Source of the DNA: Candidatus Onthenecus intestinigallinarum
GTDB taxonomy: Bacteria; Bacillota; Clostridia; Christensenellales; Aristaeellaceae
NCBI GenBank assembly: GCA_018713325.1
Contig: DVFJ01000013.1
Span: 1-64,000, forward strand
DNA: 64,000 nucleotides
Direction of reading: 5' to 3'
Below, piece after piece: positions 8,604 through 17,576 of this stretch. The notes below the pieces were generated by a model that saw nothing but the letters and a program-made list of their open reading frames with translations, did no database searches and was not told the DNA's origin. Made by a program: the position numbers and the translations under genes. Within the stretch, counting starts at the first letter, position 1. Each line of letters opens with the position of its first letter.

Positions 8604-9646
8604 AAAAGCTGCTTTCCCTGCTGCTCGCTTTGGCGCTGGCGCTGGGCCTTTGCGCGCCCGGCCTGGCGGAGGAGACCGTCGTCTTCACCGACGACGCCGG
8701 CCGCGAGGTCGAACTGCCCGCCCAGATCGAGCGCCTCGTGCCCTCCGGCCCGCTGGCGCAGATGGTGCTCTATGCGCTCGCGCCCGACCTGTTCGTGGGC
8801 ATGGCCAGCGACTGGAATGCCGACGACAACCTGGGCATCATCGATCCGGACTTTCTGGCGCTGCCCTACTTCGGCCAGCTCTACGGCTCGGCCGACCTGA
8901 ACGTCGAGCAGCTGGCGCTGGCCGACCCGCAGGTGGTCGTGGACATCGGCGAGGACAAGCCGACCTCCACCGAGGACATGGACACCCTGCAGGCCCAGAC
9001 GGGCGTGCCGTCGGTGTTCATCTCCGCCACGCTCGAGACGCTGCCCGACGCGTATCGCACGCTGGGCGCGCTGCTGGGCCGCGAGGAGCGCGCCGAGGAG
9101 CTGGCCGCGTTCCTGGAGCGCGTGTATGCGCGCACGTCCGAGATCATGGAGCAGGTCGGCGAGGACCGCGCCGACGTGCTGTACGTGCTCGGCGAGGAGG
9201 GCCTGAACGTGCTGGCGGCGGGCTCGTATCAGGGCGAGCTGCTGGACATGCTGGTCAATAACCTGGCGGTCGTGGATAACCCCAGCTCCAAGGGCACGGG
9301 CAACGCCGTGGACATGGAGCAGATCGCGCTGTGGAACCCGGCGTTTGTGCTCTTTGCGCCGGGCAGCATCTATGCCGACGTCGCGCAGATGGATACGTGG
9401 AGCGAGATCACCGCGATCGTGAACGGCGACTATGTCGAGGTGCCCAAGGGCCCGCACAACTGGATGGGCATGCCGCCGTCCGTGCAGCGCTATCTGGGGC
9501 TGATCTGGCTGCCGGCCGTGCTCTATCCCGAGTACTGCGACTATGACGTGAAGGAAGAGGTGCTCGAGTACTACCGCCTGTTCTACGGCTGCGAGCTGAC
9601 GGACGAGCAGTACGAGACGCTGACCGCGCACGCGTTCCTCGACTGA
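8600..9646 (+). CDS. ABC transporter substrate-binding protein (periplasmic-binding fold type III)
   Basis: A 348-aa exported binding protein. The signal peptide (MKKLL, hydrophobic Leu/Ala core, AxA site near GLAEE) lacks a lipobox cysteine. The mature part starts VVFTDDAGREVELP, the classic FepB/BtuF-family opening, followed by a helical-backbone two-lobed fold and a C-terminal PPSVQRYLGLIWL segment common to clostridial members. The start is the ATG at 8600 behind GAGGAGAGG, overlapping the ATPase stop (ATGA). No lipid anchor is evident, which is unusual for a Gram-positive binding protein. The ligand is unassigned (iron complex, corrinoid, molybdate or tungstate). Confidence 0.9.
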   Translation: MKKLLSLLLALALALGLCAPGLAEETVVFTDDAGREVELPAQIERLVPSGPLAQMVLYALAPDLFVGMASDWNADDNLGIIDPDFLALPYFGQLYGSADLNVEQLALADPQVVVDIGEDKPTSTEDMDTLQAQTGVPSVFISATLETLPDAYRTLGALLGREERAEELAAFLERVYARTSEIMEQVGEDRADVLYVLGEEGLNVLAAGSYQGELLDMLVNNLAVVDNPSSKGTGNAVDMEQIALWNPAFVLFAPGSIYADVAQMDTWSEITAIVNGDYVEVPKGPHNWMGMPPSVQRYLGLIWLPAVLYPEYCDYDVKEEVLEYYRLFYGCELTDEQYETLTAHAFLD

Positions 9647-9663
9647 GGCGCAACGAAAAGAAG

Positions 9664-9700
9664 ATCCGGCGGAGGGTTTCCTCCGCCGGATGTTTGATTT
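9664..9700 (+). terminator. Terminator of the FecCD-type operon
   Basis: Perfect 12-bp stem ATCCGGCGGAGG / CCTCCGCCGGAT with a GTTT loop, followed by GTTTGATTT, 17 bases after the last gene. Confidence 0.88.
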
Positions 9701-9714
9701 GGGGATGTTGCGCT

Positions 9715-9987
9715 TCAGGCGTGATCGCCATCGCGCCGTGCGCGCCGCTGCGCGCGCCGCCGTGCACGGGCGTTTTTCAGCGTCTTGATCGATCCGCGCA
9801 GGCGCAGCAGGTAGACGGCGTTCAAAAACAGCAGCGCCAGCGTGACGGCGGCCAGCCAGCCCACGCGCGGAAAGCCGCGCACGGCCGCAAAGCAGGTGAT
9901 CAGCGCCGACACCGCGCCCAGAAAGTTCAGGCACAGCAGCGACGCGTCGCGGGTGTAGCGCAGGCGGCGCTTCCGGCGGTCGGGCAT
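9715..9987 (-). CDS. Small membrane protein of unknown function
   Basis: A 90-aa protein with two hydrophobic helices (about residues 16-35 and 43-63) and an extremely Arg/Lys-rich tail (KNARARRRAQRRARR). It starts three bases after the stop of the phosphatase gene and is translationally coupled to it. I do not recognise a family. The basic tail suggests an inside-facing C-terminus, possibly contacting nucleic acid or acidic lipid. Confidence 0.65.
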   Translation of the reverse strand: MPDRRKRRLRYTRDASLLCLNFLGAVSALITCFAAVRGFPRVGWLAAVTLALLFLNAVYLLRLRGSIKTLKNARARRRAQRRARRDGDHA

Positions 9988-9990
9988 GGG

Positions 9991-10794
9991 TCATTCCTCC
10001 AGTCTGTAGGGATGAGGCGTGCGGCGTTCGAACGTGACGCCCCACTTCAGGCCCGCGCTGATGGCGATGCGCCGCGCGTCCTCGAAGCGGTAGCCCAGGT
10101 ATTCGGGCGCGTGCGCGTCGGAGGCGAGCGTCACGAACTCCCCGCCCAGCTCCGCAAAGCGGCGCAGGATGTCCCAGCCGGGGATGGGGGAGTCGGTCTC
10201 CTTGAGGCCGGACGTGTTGATCTCCAGCGCCTTGCCGTTTTGCGCCAGGTGGCGCAGCAGCATGTCGATGTGGTCCGGCGCGTGCCGCCAGCGCAGCGGA
10301 CGCAGCGCCGGGGGATAGGGCGCGAACTTGCCGCAGTAGCCCAGGTGCGCCACCGCGTCGTAGTCGGGAAAGTGCAGCACGCTCTCCAGCTTGACCTCGA
10401 CGTAGCGCCGGTAGGCCTGCTCCTGCGTGCGCCCCTCGTAGAACGCAGGATCGTACGGGTCCAGCCCGTCGACCAGGTGCAGGGACAGCAGCCGGAAGTC
10501 CAGCGCCAGCGCGTCCAGCGTCTGCACGATCTCCGCGCGCCGGGCGGCGTTGTCGCCGATCTCCAGGCCCGTGCGGATGCACAGGTCCGGATATTCCGCC
10601 CGGCAGCGCGCAATGTCCCGCAGCCAGGCGTCAAAGTCGGGCGGCTGGTCGCAGTCCGGGTGGCCGGGGTCGATGTGCTCGGTCAGGCAGAACTCGCGCA
10701 CGCCCTTCGCGCGCGCCGCATCGCACAGCAGCTCCAGCTCCGCCGTGCTGTCAAACGAGTACTCGCTGTGCACGTGATAGTCGGCCCATGGCAT
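9991..10794 (-). CDS. PHP-domain phosphatase, histidinol-phosphatase type
   Basis: PHP-superfamily phosphoesterase of 267 aa with the trinuclear metal motifs DYHVHSEYS (5-13), EHID, GLEIGD and a C-terminal ASDAHAPE. The pattern matches HisK/HisJ histidinol-phosphatases. The start ATG at 10794 follows an AGGAGGAGG site; longer upstream frames lack one. No other his gene lies nearby, so histidinol phosphate as the true substrate is inferred. It is cotranscribed with the small membrane protein downstream. Confidence 0.88.
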   Translation of the reverse strand: MPWADYHVHSEYSFDSTAELELLCDAARAKGVREFCLTEHIDPGHPDCDQPPDFDAWLRDIARCRAEYPDLCIRTGLEIGDNAARRAEIVQTLDALALDFRLLSLHLVDGLDPYDPAFYEGRTQEQAYRRYVEVKLESVLHFPDYDAVAHLGYCGKFAPYPPALRPLRWRHAPDHIDMLLRHLAQNGKALEINTSGLKETDSPIPGWDILRRFAELGGEFVTLASDAHAPEYLGYRFEDARRIAISAGLKWGVTFERRTPHPYRLEE

Positions 10795-10887
10795 CGGGGG
10801 TTCCTCCTCCTGCGACGCCCGCTTGGCCGCGGGCGTATTATAAAACAATTCGACGTCCGCCGGAAAATTCCTCCGGTTTTGCCGCGT

Positions 10888-13800
10888 TTAGCACACATAG
10901 GCACGGCCGCGGCGCGTCAGGTACAGCGCGCGCTCGCGCACGGGCAGGCCCGTGATCTGCGAAAGCGCCTGCGCGTAGAGCGCCACCTGCGGCCGGTGGC
11001 GCGCGATCGCCTCCGCCGCCTCGCCGCCGTCCGTCTTGTAGTCCACCAGCACCCACGCGCCCTCTTCGAGGAAGCAGCAGTCGATCACGCCCTGCACGAG
11101 CGCCTCGCGCCCCGACGCGTCCCGCCACAGCCAGTTGAACGCCCACTCGCGCTCGACGCGCGTGGAGTAGAGCATGCGTTGGCCAATGGAACTTACAAAA
11201 AATGTAAATATATCCTCCGCGTGGACGGCGTCGCGCTCCTCGGGCGTGAAGACGCCGCGCTGCACGAGTGCGTCGAGCGTGCGGACGATCTCCTCCCGCA
11301 GGCCGGGACCTGCCGCGCGGATGCGCTCCAGATCCATGGCGCGCAGGGCAGCGTGAAAGAGCGTGCCGCGGCGCGCGCCGCTCAGGCTGCGCTGCTCCAT
11401 GTAGCCGGGCTGGCGCTGGAGTTCGGGCAGCGCGTCGGACGCGTTGCCGACGAGTGCGGAGACGCTCGTCTTGGCGGGCAGCTCGTCCCGCTGCGGCGGG
11501 TGCCAGAGCAGCACGCGGGCGACGTCGCCCTGGGGCGGCGGCGCGGCCTCCAGGTCGAGCAGGCCTTCGCGCAGACGGGCGGCGCTGTCGGCCTGGCGCT
11601 CCTGTGCGGGCGGCGCGATGTGCACGCTCAGCAGCCAGCGGGCGTCTCCGGCCTGCAGCGCCTGGCCGCCGCGGCGCAACTGCGCGCCCGCATGGACGAG
11701 CGGGGGCATCACCATGTCCAGCGGCGAGCGGATGACGCGCACGGACAGCGCGTCCATCGGCTGCGCCCAGCGGCGCAGGGACGCCTGCGCGTTCTTTGCG
11801 CGGCCGATGAGGATCAGCCGGTCGCGCGCGCGCGTCATGGCGACGTAGAGGATGCGCGTCTCCTCCGCGAGCGACTCGCGCTGCAGCTGCAGGCGGATGG
11901 CCGTATGGGGGAGGGAGGGGCGCACGACGCGCAGCGCGGGGTCGACGCACTTGACGCCGATGCCCAGCCGGGGATGCAGCAGCAGGCGCTCGTTCAGGCT
12001 CCGGGCATTGAAGCGCCTGCCCAGGCCCAGCGCGATGACGACGGGATACTCCAGCCCCTTGCTCTTGTGCATGGACAGGATGCGCACGACGTCCTCGCCC
12101 TCGCCGAGCGTCTTGGCAGTGCGGGTGTCCTCGCTGCGGCGCAGGCGCTCGGCCTGGCGCAGGAAGCCGTACAGCCCGCCGCCCTGCGCGGCCTCATAGG
12201 CCTGCGCGCGCTCGGCCAGCATGCGCAGGTTGGCCTGCCGTCCCTCGCCGCCGGGCAGCGCGCCTGCGCGGGCATAGAGTCCGGTCTCGTCGAGCAGGCC
12301 GAGGATCAGCCGCGAGAGCGACTGATGGCGCGCGCGCAGCCGCCAGCCGGCTAGGCGCTCGTAGAAGGCGGCCAGCCGGCGCCCCAGCGCGTCCGCCTGC
12401 GCGGCGTAGGCGCGGGCGGCCTGTGCGTAGCTGCCCTCGGGACAGGCGATGCGCACGGCGGCCAGCTCCTCGTCCGACAGGCCGACTGCCGGCCCGTGCA
12501 ACACCGCGATGAGCGGCTCGTCCTGCGCGGCGTTGTCCACCACGCGCAGAATGTCGAGCATCATGCGCACCTCGGGCATGTCAAAGTAGCCCTCGCCCGC
12601 ATCGCAGAACGCCGGAATGCCCTGCGAGAGAAGCAGGCGCGCCACGCGCGGGGCGTTGTGCTGCGTCGAGCGCAGGAGGATGGCAAAGTCCCGATAGGCG
12701 AGCGGCCGATGCGCCTGCGCCTTTGCGTCCCAGACGGGCGTGCCCACCAGCGAGCGGATGCGCGCGCAGGCGATCGCCGCCTCCTGCTCCAGGCTCTCCA
12801 GCGGCGCGTCGGCGTCCTCCTCGGTCTCGACAGGTTCCTCGCCGTCCGGCGCATCGGTCTCTTCCGGGTCGGCGAGCAGGTGCAGCTCCACCGGCGGGTC
12901 CTCGTCCGGATGGCGCAGGCCCGGATACAGTCGCGCCGCCGCGTCGTATTCGATCTCCGTCTCGTCCGCGCGCATGCAGTAGGCGAAGACCGCATTGACG
13001 GCCTCCAGGACGTTTTTGCGCGAGCGGAAGTTGCGGTTCAGGTCGATGCGGCGCTCGGGCGCGCCCGGCTCGGGCGAGAAGCGCGCGTATTTCTCCAGAA
13101 AGAGCGAGGGATCCGCCTGGCGGAAGCGGTAGATGCTCTGCTTCACGTCGCCCACGAAGAAGAGGTTGTCCCCGCGCGTCACGCGCGAGAGCAGCGCCTC
13201 CTGAATGGCGCTGGAGTCCTGATACTCATCCACAAAGATGAAGTCGTAGTGCTCGCGCAGCGACTGCGCGACCGCGTCGGAGGCGAGCGCTGCGAGCGCC
13301 TTGTGCTCCAGGTCGTGAAAGTCGAGCGTGTTGCGTTCGGCCTTGGCGGCGGCAAACAGCGCGTCATACGTGCGCACGAGCGTGCGCAGGCCCCGCAGCG
13401 CGGGCTGCATCGACGCCATGTCCTGTGCGGCCTGCTCCGGGGAGAACTCCAGCAGCCCGCCGAGTTTCTTCTGCACCGTGGCCTTCATCGCATCCCGGGC
13501 CTCGCGCAGCGCGGCAGTTTGCGCCTCGTCCAGCGCCTCTCTGGCGGCCTTGCCCGTCGGCAGGCGCGCGAAGGAGACGGCGTCCATGGCCTCGCGCAGC
13601 GCGCCCAGTCCTTCGTCACAGGCTCTGCACAGCGCGTCGAGCACGGCCGCATCCTGCGCGCAAAGCGCCTCGTGGACGGCAGAAAACGCCGCGATTGGGG
13701 CATACTGCTCTAGGAGCCGTCGCGCCTGCGCAAGCAGCGCGCGCGCCTGCGAGAGGAGCAGCGCCGCGGCGGGGGAATGGGCGACCCCCTCGGGGTCTGC

Positions 13801-14370
13801 GGCATAGGCGTCGACGGCGCGGTCGAGCCACGGCCACGGGTCTGCGCGGGAGAGCAGGAAGGCGTACAGCGCATCGGCGGCCGCGGCGATCTCCTCGTCG
13901 GTCATGCGCTCCGTGAGCGCAAGGAAGTCCGGATCGCCGGACTCATAGCAGGCGTCGATGGCGTCGGCGAGGGCGGATTCGCGCAGCACCTGCACGGCGG
14001 CCTCGTCGCCCAGGCGAAAGGATGGATCCACGCCGGCGGCCTGGAAGTGCTCGCGCAGCACGCCGATGCAGAAGCGGTGCAGCGTGCAGATGTCGGCGCG
14101 CTCGACGAGGGCGGCCTGCTCGGCAAAGGCGGGGTCGCCGGCGTCGGCCTCGGCGCTGAAGGCAGCGAGGATGCGTGCGCGCATCTCGGCCGCTGCGGCG
14201 TTGGTGAACGTGACGACGAGCATGCGATCGACCGACGCGCCCTCGCGGCACAGCGCGAGGATGCGCTGGGTGAGCACGGCGGTCTTGCCCGAGCCGGCCG
14301 CCGCGGCGACGAGCAGGCTGCCGCCGCGGGCGTCAATGGCGTCCTGTTGTTCCCGTGTCCACATGCGCAT
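10888..14370 (-). CDS. addA: ATP-dependent helicase/nuclease subunit A (AddA)
   Basis: Helicase-nuclease subunit of AddAB, which resects double-strand breaks for RecA-dependent repair. The 1160-aa UvrD-like protein has Walker A AAAAGSGKT (22-30), motif Ia VTFTNAAAAEM, Walker B FIFVDEYQDSS, motif III VGDVKQSIYRFR, motif IV LNRNFRS, motif V LSMHKSKGLEYPVV, motif VI VAMTRARDRL and the RecB-type nuclease signature GTLFHAAL with VLVDYKTD. All catalytic motifs look intact. addB normally sits immediately upstream of addA but is absent here: upstream there is only the parS region and the divergent glgP. Confidence 0.95.
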   Translation of the reverse strand: MRMWTREQQDAIDARGGSLLVAAAAGSGKTAVLTQRILALCREGASVDRMLVVTFTNAAAAEMRARILAAFSAEADAGDPAFAEQAALVERADICTLHRFCIGVLREHFQAAGVDPSFRLGDEAAVQVLRESALADAIDACYESGDPDFLALTERMTDEEIAAAADALYAFLLSRADPWPWLDRAVDAYAADPEGVAHSPAAALLLSQARALLAQARRLLEQYAPIAAFSAVHEALCAQDAAVLDALCRACDEGLGALREAMDAVSFARLPTGKAAREALDEAQTAALREARDAMKATVQKKLGGLLEFSPEQAAQDMASMQPALRGLRTLVRTYDALFAAAKAERNTLDFHDLEHKALAALASDAVAQSLREHYDFIFVDEYQDSSAIQEALLSRVTRGDNLFFVGDVKQSIYRFRQADPSLFLEKYARFSPEPGAPERRIDLNRNFRSRKNVLEAVNAVFAYCMRADETEIEYDAAARLYPGLRHPDEDPPVELHLLADPEETDAPDGEEPVETEEDADAPLESLEQEAAIACARIRSLVGTPVWDAKAQAHRPLAYRDFAILLRSTQHNAPRVARLLLSQGIPAFCDAGEGYFDMPEVRMMLDILRVVDNAAQDEPLIAVLHGPAVGLSDEELAAVRIACPEGSYAQAARAYAAQADALGRRLAAFYERLAGWRLRARHQSLSRLILGLLDETGLYARAGALPGGEGRQANLRMLAERAQAYEAAQGGGLYGFLRQAERLRRSEDTRTAKTLGEGEDVVRILSMHKSKGLEYPVVIALGLGRRFNARSLNERLLLHPRLGIGVKCVDPALRVVRPSLPHTAIRLQLQRESLAEETRILYVAMTRARDRLILIGRAKNAQASLRRWAQPMDALSVRVIRSPLDMVMPPLVHAGAQLRRGGQALQAGDARWLLSVHIAPPAQERQADSAARLREGLLDLEAAPPPQGDVARVLLWHPPQRDELPAKTSVSALVGNASDALPELQRQPGYMEQRSLSGARRGTLFHAALRAMDLERIRAAGPGLREEIVRTLDALVQRGVFTPEERDAVHAEDIFTFFVSSIGQRMLYSTRVEREWAFNWLWRDASGREALVQGVIDCCFLEEGAWVLVDYKTDGGEAAEAIARHRPQVALYAQALSQITGLPVRERALYLTRRGRAYVC

Positions 14371-14397
14371 CCCTCCGTATCCGTCTTTCGATATTGT

Positions 14398-14417
14398 ATT
14401 GTTTCACGTGAAACAAT
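14398..14417. other. parS centromere-like site 1
   Basis: The 20-bp perfect palindrome ATTGTTTCACGTGAAACAAT contains the 16-bp ParB/Spo0J-binding sequence TGTTTCACGTGAAACA (14400-14415), identical to the B. subtilis consensus. It lies in the intergenic region between divergent addA and glgP. Confidence 0.93.
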
Positions 14418-14434
14418 GCAAGCCCGTCGGGCGA

Positions 14435-14450
14435 TGTTTCACGTGAAACA
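14435..14450. other. parS centromere-like site 2
   Basis: A second perfect TGTTTCACGTGAAACA, centred 35 bp from the first. parS sites load ParB and the SMC complex and usually cluster near the replication origin. No parA or parB gene is in the window. Confidence 0.93.
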
Positions 14451-14544
14451 ATGATCGGGGACGGGCTGGACGCGCATAGGATGAGATATGCCGCCGCCCG
14501 CGGTACGCGAAAGTCGAATGATGTGAAAAGATTGGAAGAGTATA

Positions 14545-14573
14545 TTGCCTGAAAAAGGCGAATGTGGTATGAT
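14545..14573 (+). promoter_or_regulatory. Promoter of glgP
   Basis: TTGCCT (14545-14550), 17-bp spacer, TATGAT (14568-14573) with an extended -10 TG. The 120-nt leader that follows is GC-rich and can fold (GGGCC/GGCCC pairs near 14650-14670), but no known regulatory RNA is recognised. Confidence 0.75.
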
Positions 14574-14699
14574 TAAGAGTACGTGAGTCGTTTTTGTCCC
14601 TTCGGGCGCTCGAATCGCGCCGCAACGGCTCTCTCCCGGCGCCGCCGGGCCGTGCCCGGGCTTCGGCCCAAGGGCGCAAAGAAGAAGGAGGAAATCCAT

Positions 14700-17159
14700 A
14701 TGCCGCTGATGTCGGAATACAATACCGAAAATATCAAGACCTCAATCCTGAGCAAGCTGCAGCGCTACGACGGCTGCTCGCTGGAGGAGGCCACCAGCAA
14801 GCAGATCTACAAGGCCGTCGCCTCCACTGTGCGCGACCAGATCATGCAGAAGTGGCGCTTTGAGAAGGAAGAGCGCCGCAAGGAGAAGGCCAAGCGCCTG
14901 TACTACCTGTCCATCGAGTTTCTGACCGGCCGCTGGCTGCACAACAACATGCTCAACCTGTGCGCCACCGCCGACTATCAGGCCGCCTTTGACGACCTGG
15001 GCATCAAGATGCAGGATGTGCTGCGCGAAGAGCCCGAACCCGCGCTGGGCAACGGCGGCCTGGGACGCCTGGCCTCCTGCTTCATGGATTCGCTCGCCAC
15101 GCTGGACCTGCCCGCCATGGGCTGCTCCATCCGCTATGAGTACGGCCTGTTCCGCCAGCGCATCGTCGACGGCCAACAGGTCGAGCTGCCCGACAGCTGG
15201 CTCGAGTACGGCAACGCCTGGGAGATCCCCGCGCTGGAGGACGCCGTCGAGATCCACTTCGGCGGCACCCTGCAGGAGGAGTGGGTGGATGGCGGCCTGC
15301 GCGTATCCCTCAAGGACTACAAGACCGTCATCGCCGTGCCGTATGACATCCCCGTCGTCGGCTATGACTCCGACATCGTCGACTGCCTGCGCCTGTGGAG
15401 CGCCCGCTCGCCCCAGCGCATCGACTTGGCCTCCTTCAGCCGGGGCGACTTTGCGCGCGCAGCCGAGGAGCGCGAACTGGCCGAGGTCATCTCCAAGGTG
15501 CTCTACCCCGAGGACAAGCACTACGAGGGCAAGATGCTGCGCCTCAAGCAGCACTACTTCTTCACCTCCGCCACGCTGCAATATGCCATCAAGGACTACA
15601 AGCGCACCTATGGCGAGGACCTGTCCCAGCTGCCCGAGTGCGTGGCGTTCCACATCAACGACACGCACCCCGGCCTGGTGATCCCCGAGCTCATGCGCAT
15701 CCTCGTGGACGAGGAGGGGCTGTCCTGGGAGCAGGCCGAGGATCTGACGACTCGCTCCGTCGCCTATACCAACCACACCATCATGCCCGAGGCGCTTGAG
15801 CGCTGGCCGGAGAACATGATGCGCGAGCTGCTGCCCCGCATCTACTCCATCCTGCAGGAGCTCAACCGCCGCCTGTGCGCCCGCCTGTTCGAGCGCTTCC
15901 CCGGCGAGTGGGAGCGCATCGGCGGCATGGCCATCCTGGCCTACGACCAGGTGCACATGGCCAATCTGTGCATCGCCTACAGCCACAGCGTCAACGGCGT
16001 GTCCCAGCTGCACGGCGAGATCCTCAAGCAGCAGACGTTCAAGGACTACTATGCCGTCATGCCCGAGAAGTTCTCGGCCATCACCAACGGCATCACGCCG
16101 CGCCGCTGGCTGATGCTGGCCAATCCGGGCCTGTCCACGCTGCTGGATGAGAGCATCGGCAACGGCTGGCGTCACGACATCGAGCAGATCAAGAACATCC
16201 TGCCGCTGCGCGACGACGCCGCTTTCCGCGAGCAGTTCGCCCGCGTCAAGCGCGAGAACAAGGCACGCTTTGCCGACTGGCTGGCGCGCAAGCAGGGCGT
16301 GCAGATCAATCCGGATACGATGTTCGACGTGCAGGTGAAGCGCCTGCACGAGTACAAGCGCCAGCTGCTCAACGCGCTGCACATCCTCGTGCTGTACAAC
16401 CGCATCGATGCGGACCCGACCTACGAGATCGCGCCGCGCACGTTCATCTTTGGCGCCAAGGCCGCGCCGGGCTACGCGCGCGCCAAGCAGATCATCCGCT
16501 TCATCAACGTGATCGCCGGCCTGATCGACCGCCATCCGCGCGCCAGCAGGATGATCAAGGTCGTCTTCCTGGAGAACTACGACGTCTCCACCGCCGAGAT
16601 GCTCATGCCGGCCGCGGAGGTGTCCGAGCAGCTCTCCACCGCCAGCAAGGAGGCCTCCGGCACGGGCAACATGAAGTTCATGATGAACGGCGCCGTCACC
16701 ATTGGCACCATGGACGGCGCGAACGTCGAGATCCACGACGAGGTCGGCATCGACAACATCTACATCTTCGGCATGCGCGCCCACGAGGTCGAGGCGCTCT
16801 ACGCCGCTGGCACCTACAACTCCGCGCTGATCTTTGAGACCAACCAGGAGATCCGCAAGGCGCTCACGATGATGATCGACGGCTCCCTCACGCCCGAGAA
16901 CCCCGTGGTCTTCCAGGATCTGTACCATGCGCTGCTCTTCGGCGAGTATGGCAACATGGCCGACCCCTACCTGGTGCTCAAGGACTTCGGCTCCTACTCC
17001 ATGGCCCAGCGCCGGCTGAACGCCGACTACCTCAACCGCGACAAGTGGCTGCGCATGGCCATCACCAACACCGCGTGCTCCGGCGTCTTCTCCTCCGACC
17101 GCACCATCGCCGAGTACAACGATAAGATCTGGCACCTGCATGCGCTGCGCAAGCAGTGA
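14700..17159 (+). CDS. glgP: Glycogen/starch/alpha-glucan phosphorylase
   Basis: PLP enzyme releasing glucose 1-phosphate from alpha-1,4-glucan, a cytosolic route from storage glycogen to glycolysis. The 819-aa length is typical. It shows LGNGGLGRLASCFMDS near residue 115 and the PLP-lysine block EASGTGNMKFMMNG near residue 655. The ATG at 14700 follows AGAAGGAGG; an earlier in-frame ATG lacks a site. It is monocistronic and shares its upstream region with the parS pair. Confidence 0.96.
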   Translation: MPLMSEYNTENIKTSILSKLQRYDGCSLEEATSKQIYKAVASTVRDQIMQKWRFEKEERRKEKAKRLYYLSIEFLTGRWLHNNMLNLCATADYQAAFDDLGIKMQDVLREEPEPALGNGGLGRLASCFMDSLATLDLPAMGCSIRYEYGLFRQRIVDGQQVELPDSWLEYGNAWEIPALEDAVEIHFGGTLQEEWVDGGLRVSLKDYKTVIAVPYDIPVVGYDSDIVDCLRLWSARSPQRIDLASFSRGDFARAAEERELAEVISKVLYPEDKHYEGKMLRLKQHYFFTSATLQYAIKDYKRTYGEDLSQLPECVAFHINDTHPGLVIPELMRILVDEEGLSWEQAEDLTTRSVAYTNHTIMPEALERWPENMMRELLPRIYSILQELNRRLCARLFERFPGEWERIGGMAILAYDQVHMANLCIAYSHSVNGVSQLHGEILKQQTFKDYYAVMPEKFSAITNGITPRRWLMLANPGLSTLLDESIGNGWRHDIEQIKNILPLRDDAAFREQFARVKRENKARFADWLARKQGVQINPDTMFDVQVKRLHEYKRQLLNALHILVLYNRIDADPTYEIAPRTFIFGAKAAPGYARAKQIIRFINVIAGLIDRHPRASRMIKVVFLENYDVSTAEMLMPAAEVSEQLSTASKEASGTGNMKFMMNGAVTIGTMDGANVEIHDEVGIDNIYIFGMRAHEVEALYAAGTYNSALIFETNQEIRKALTMMIDGSLTPENPVVFQDLYHALLFGEYGNMADPYLVLKDFGSYSMAQRRLNADYLNRDKWLRMAITNTACSGVFSSDRTIAEYNDKIWHLHALRKQ

Positions 17160-17210
17160 CGTCCAAAAGGGTTGTTGCAAAAGGAATATATTTCCTTTTA
17201 TGAAAACTGC

Positions 17211-17239
17211 TTGACATCAGCTCATGCATGCGATATAAT
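17211..17239 (+). promoter_or_regulatory. Promoter of the T-box/trpXYZ operon
   Basis: Consensus TTGACA (17211-17216), 17-bp spacer, consensus TATAAT (17234-17239), followed by the T-box leader. Confidence 0.9.
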
Positions 17240-17245
17240 GTGCCC

Positions 17246-17526
17246 AACTTCAAATCAAACCGTCGAGAAAAGAGGAGTACACGCTCCCGATTCGGCAAAG
17301 CGAGCCGCGGATAGTGCGAGCGCGGCGTGATAGGAACGTGGAATGGGCTTTTCGAGGGCCTTCCCGAGAGCGGCATCCGTGCGTAGGGAGGGACGGGGGT
17401 GCGAGCCCGTGATCAGGTCGCGGCGCATGCTGGTGCGCGCAGAGTGGGCTGAAAGGCCAAGATGAGTGGTACCACGGATACAAAATCCGCCTCATGCTTC
17501 CCGAAAGGGAGCATGGGGCGTTTTTT
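17246..17526 (+). ncRNA. T-box riboswitch, tryptophan specifier
   Basis: The leader contains the T-box sequence GAGTGGTACCACGG (17464-17477) and ends in a terminator. In Stem I a base helix pairs GAAAAG with CTTTTC. AGTA marks the 5' side of the specifier loop, CACG pairs with CGTG above it, and the 3' side reads GAATGGG, placing codon TGG (Trp) at 17344-17346 after the usual GAA. Uncharged tRNA-Trp would stabilise the antiterminator and switch on the downstream ABC transporter. Frame-shifted readings (AAT, GGG) are less consistent with the GAA-codon spacing and with the transporter type. Confidence 0.88.
17489..17526 (+). terminator. T-box terminator
   Basis: GCCtCATGCTtCCC / GGGaGCATGgGGC stem with GAAA loop followed by TTTTTT (17521-17526). 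It is the off-state structure of the Trp T-box. Confidence 0.85.
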
Positions 17527-17576
17527 GATAGACCAGACGAGAAGAGACCAGAAGAGAAAAGAAGGAGGACCCCCAC

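Noticed and set aside
9694-12354. 886-codon plus-strand open frame opposite addA
   Set aside because: Composition artefact antisense to a fully motif-supported AddA; no ribosome site or family match.
14583-14699. Upstream extension of glgP as an N-terminal peptide
   Set aside because: No ribosome site; it begins right at the transcription start region, and the AAGGAGG-supported ATG at 14700 gives the normal GlgP N-terminus.
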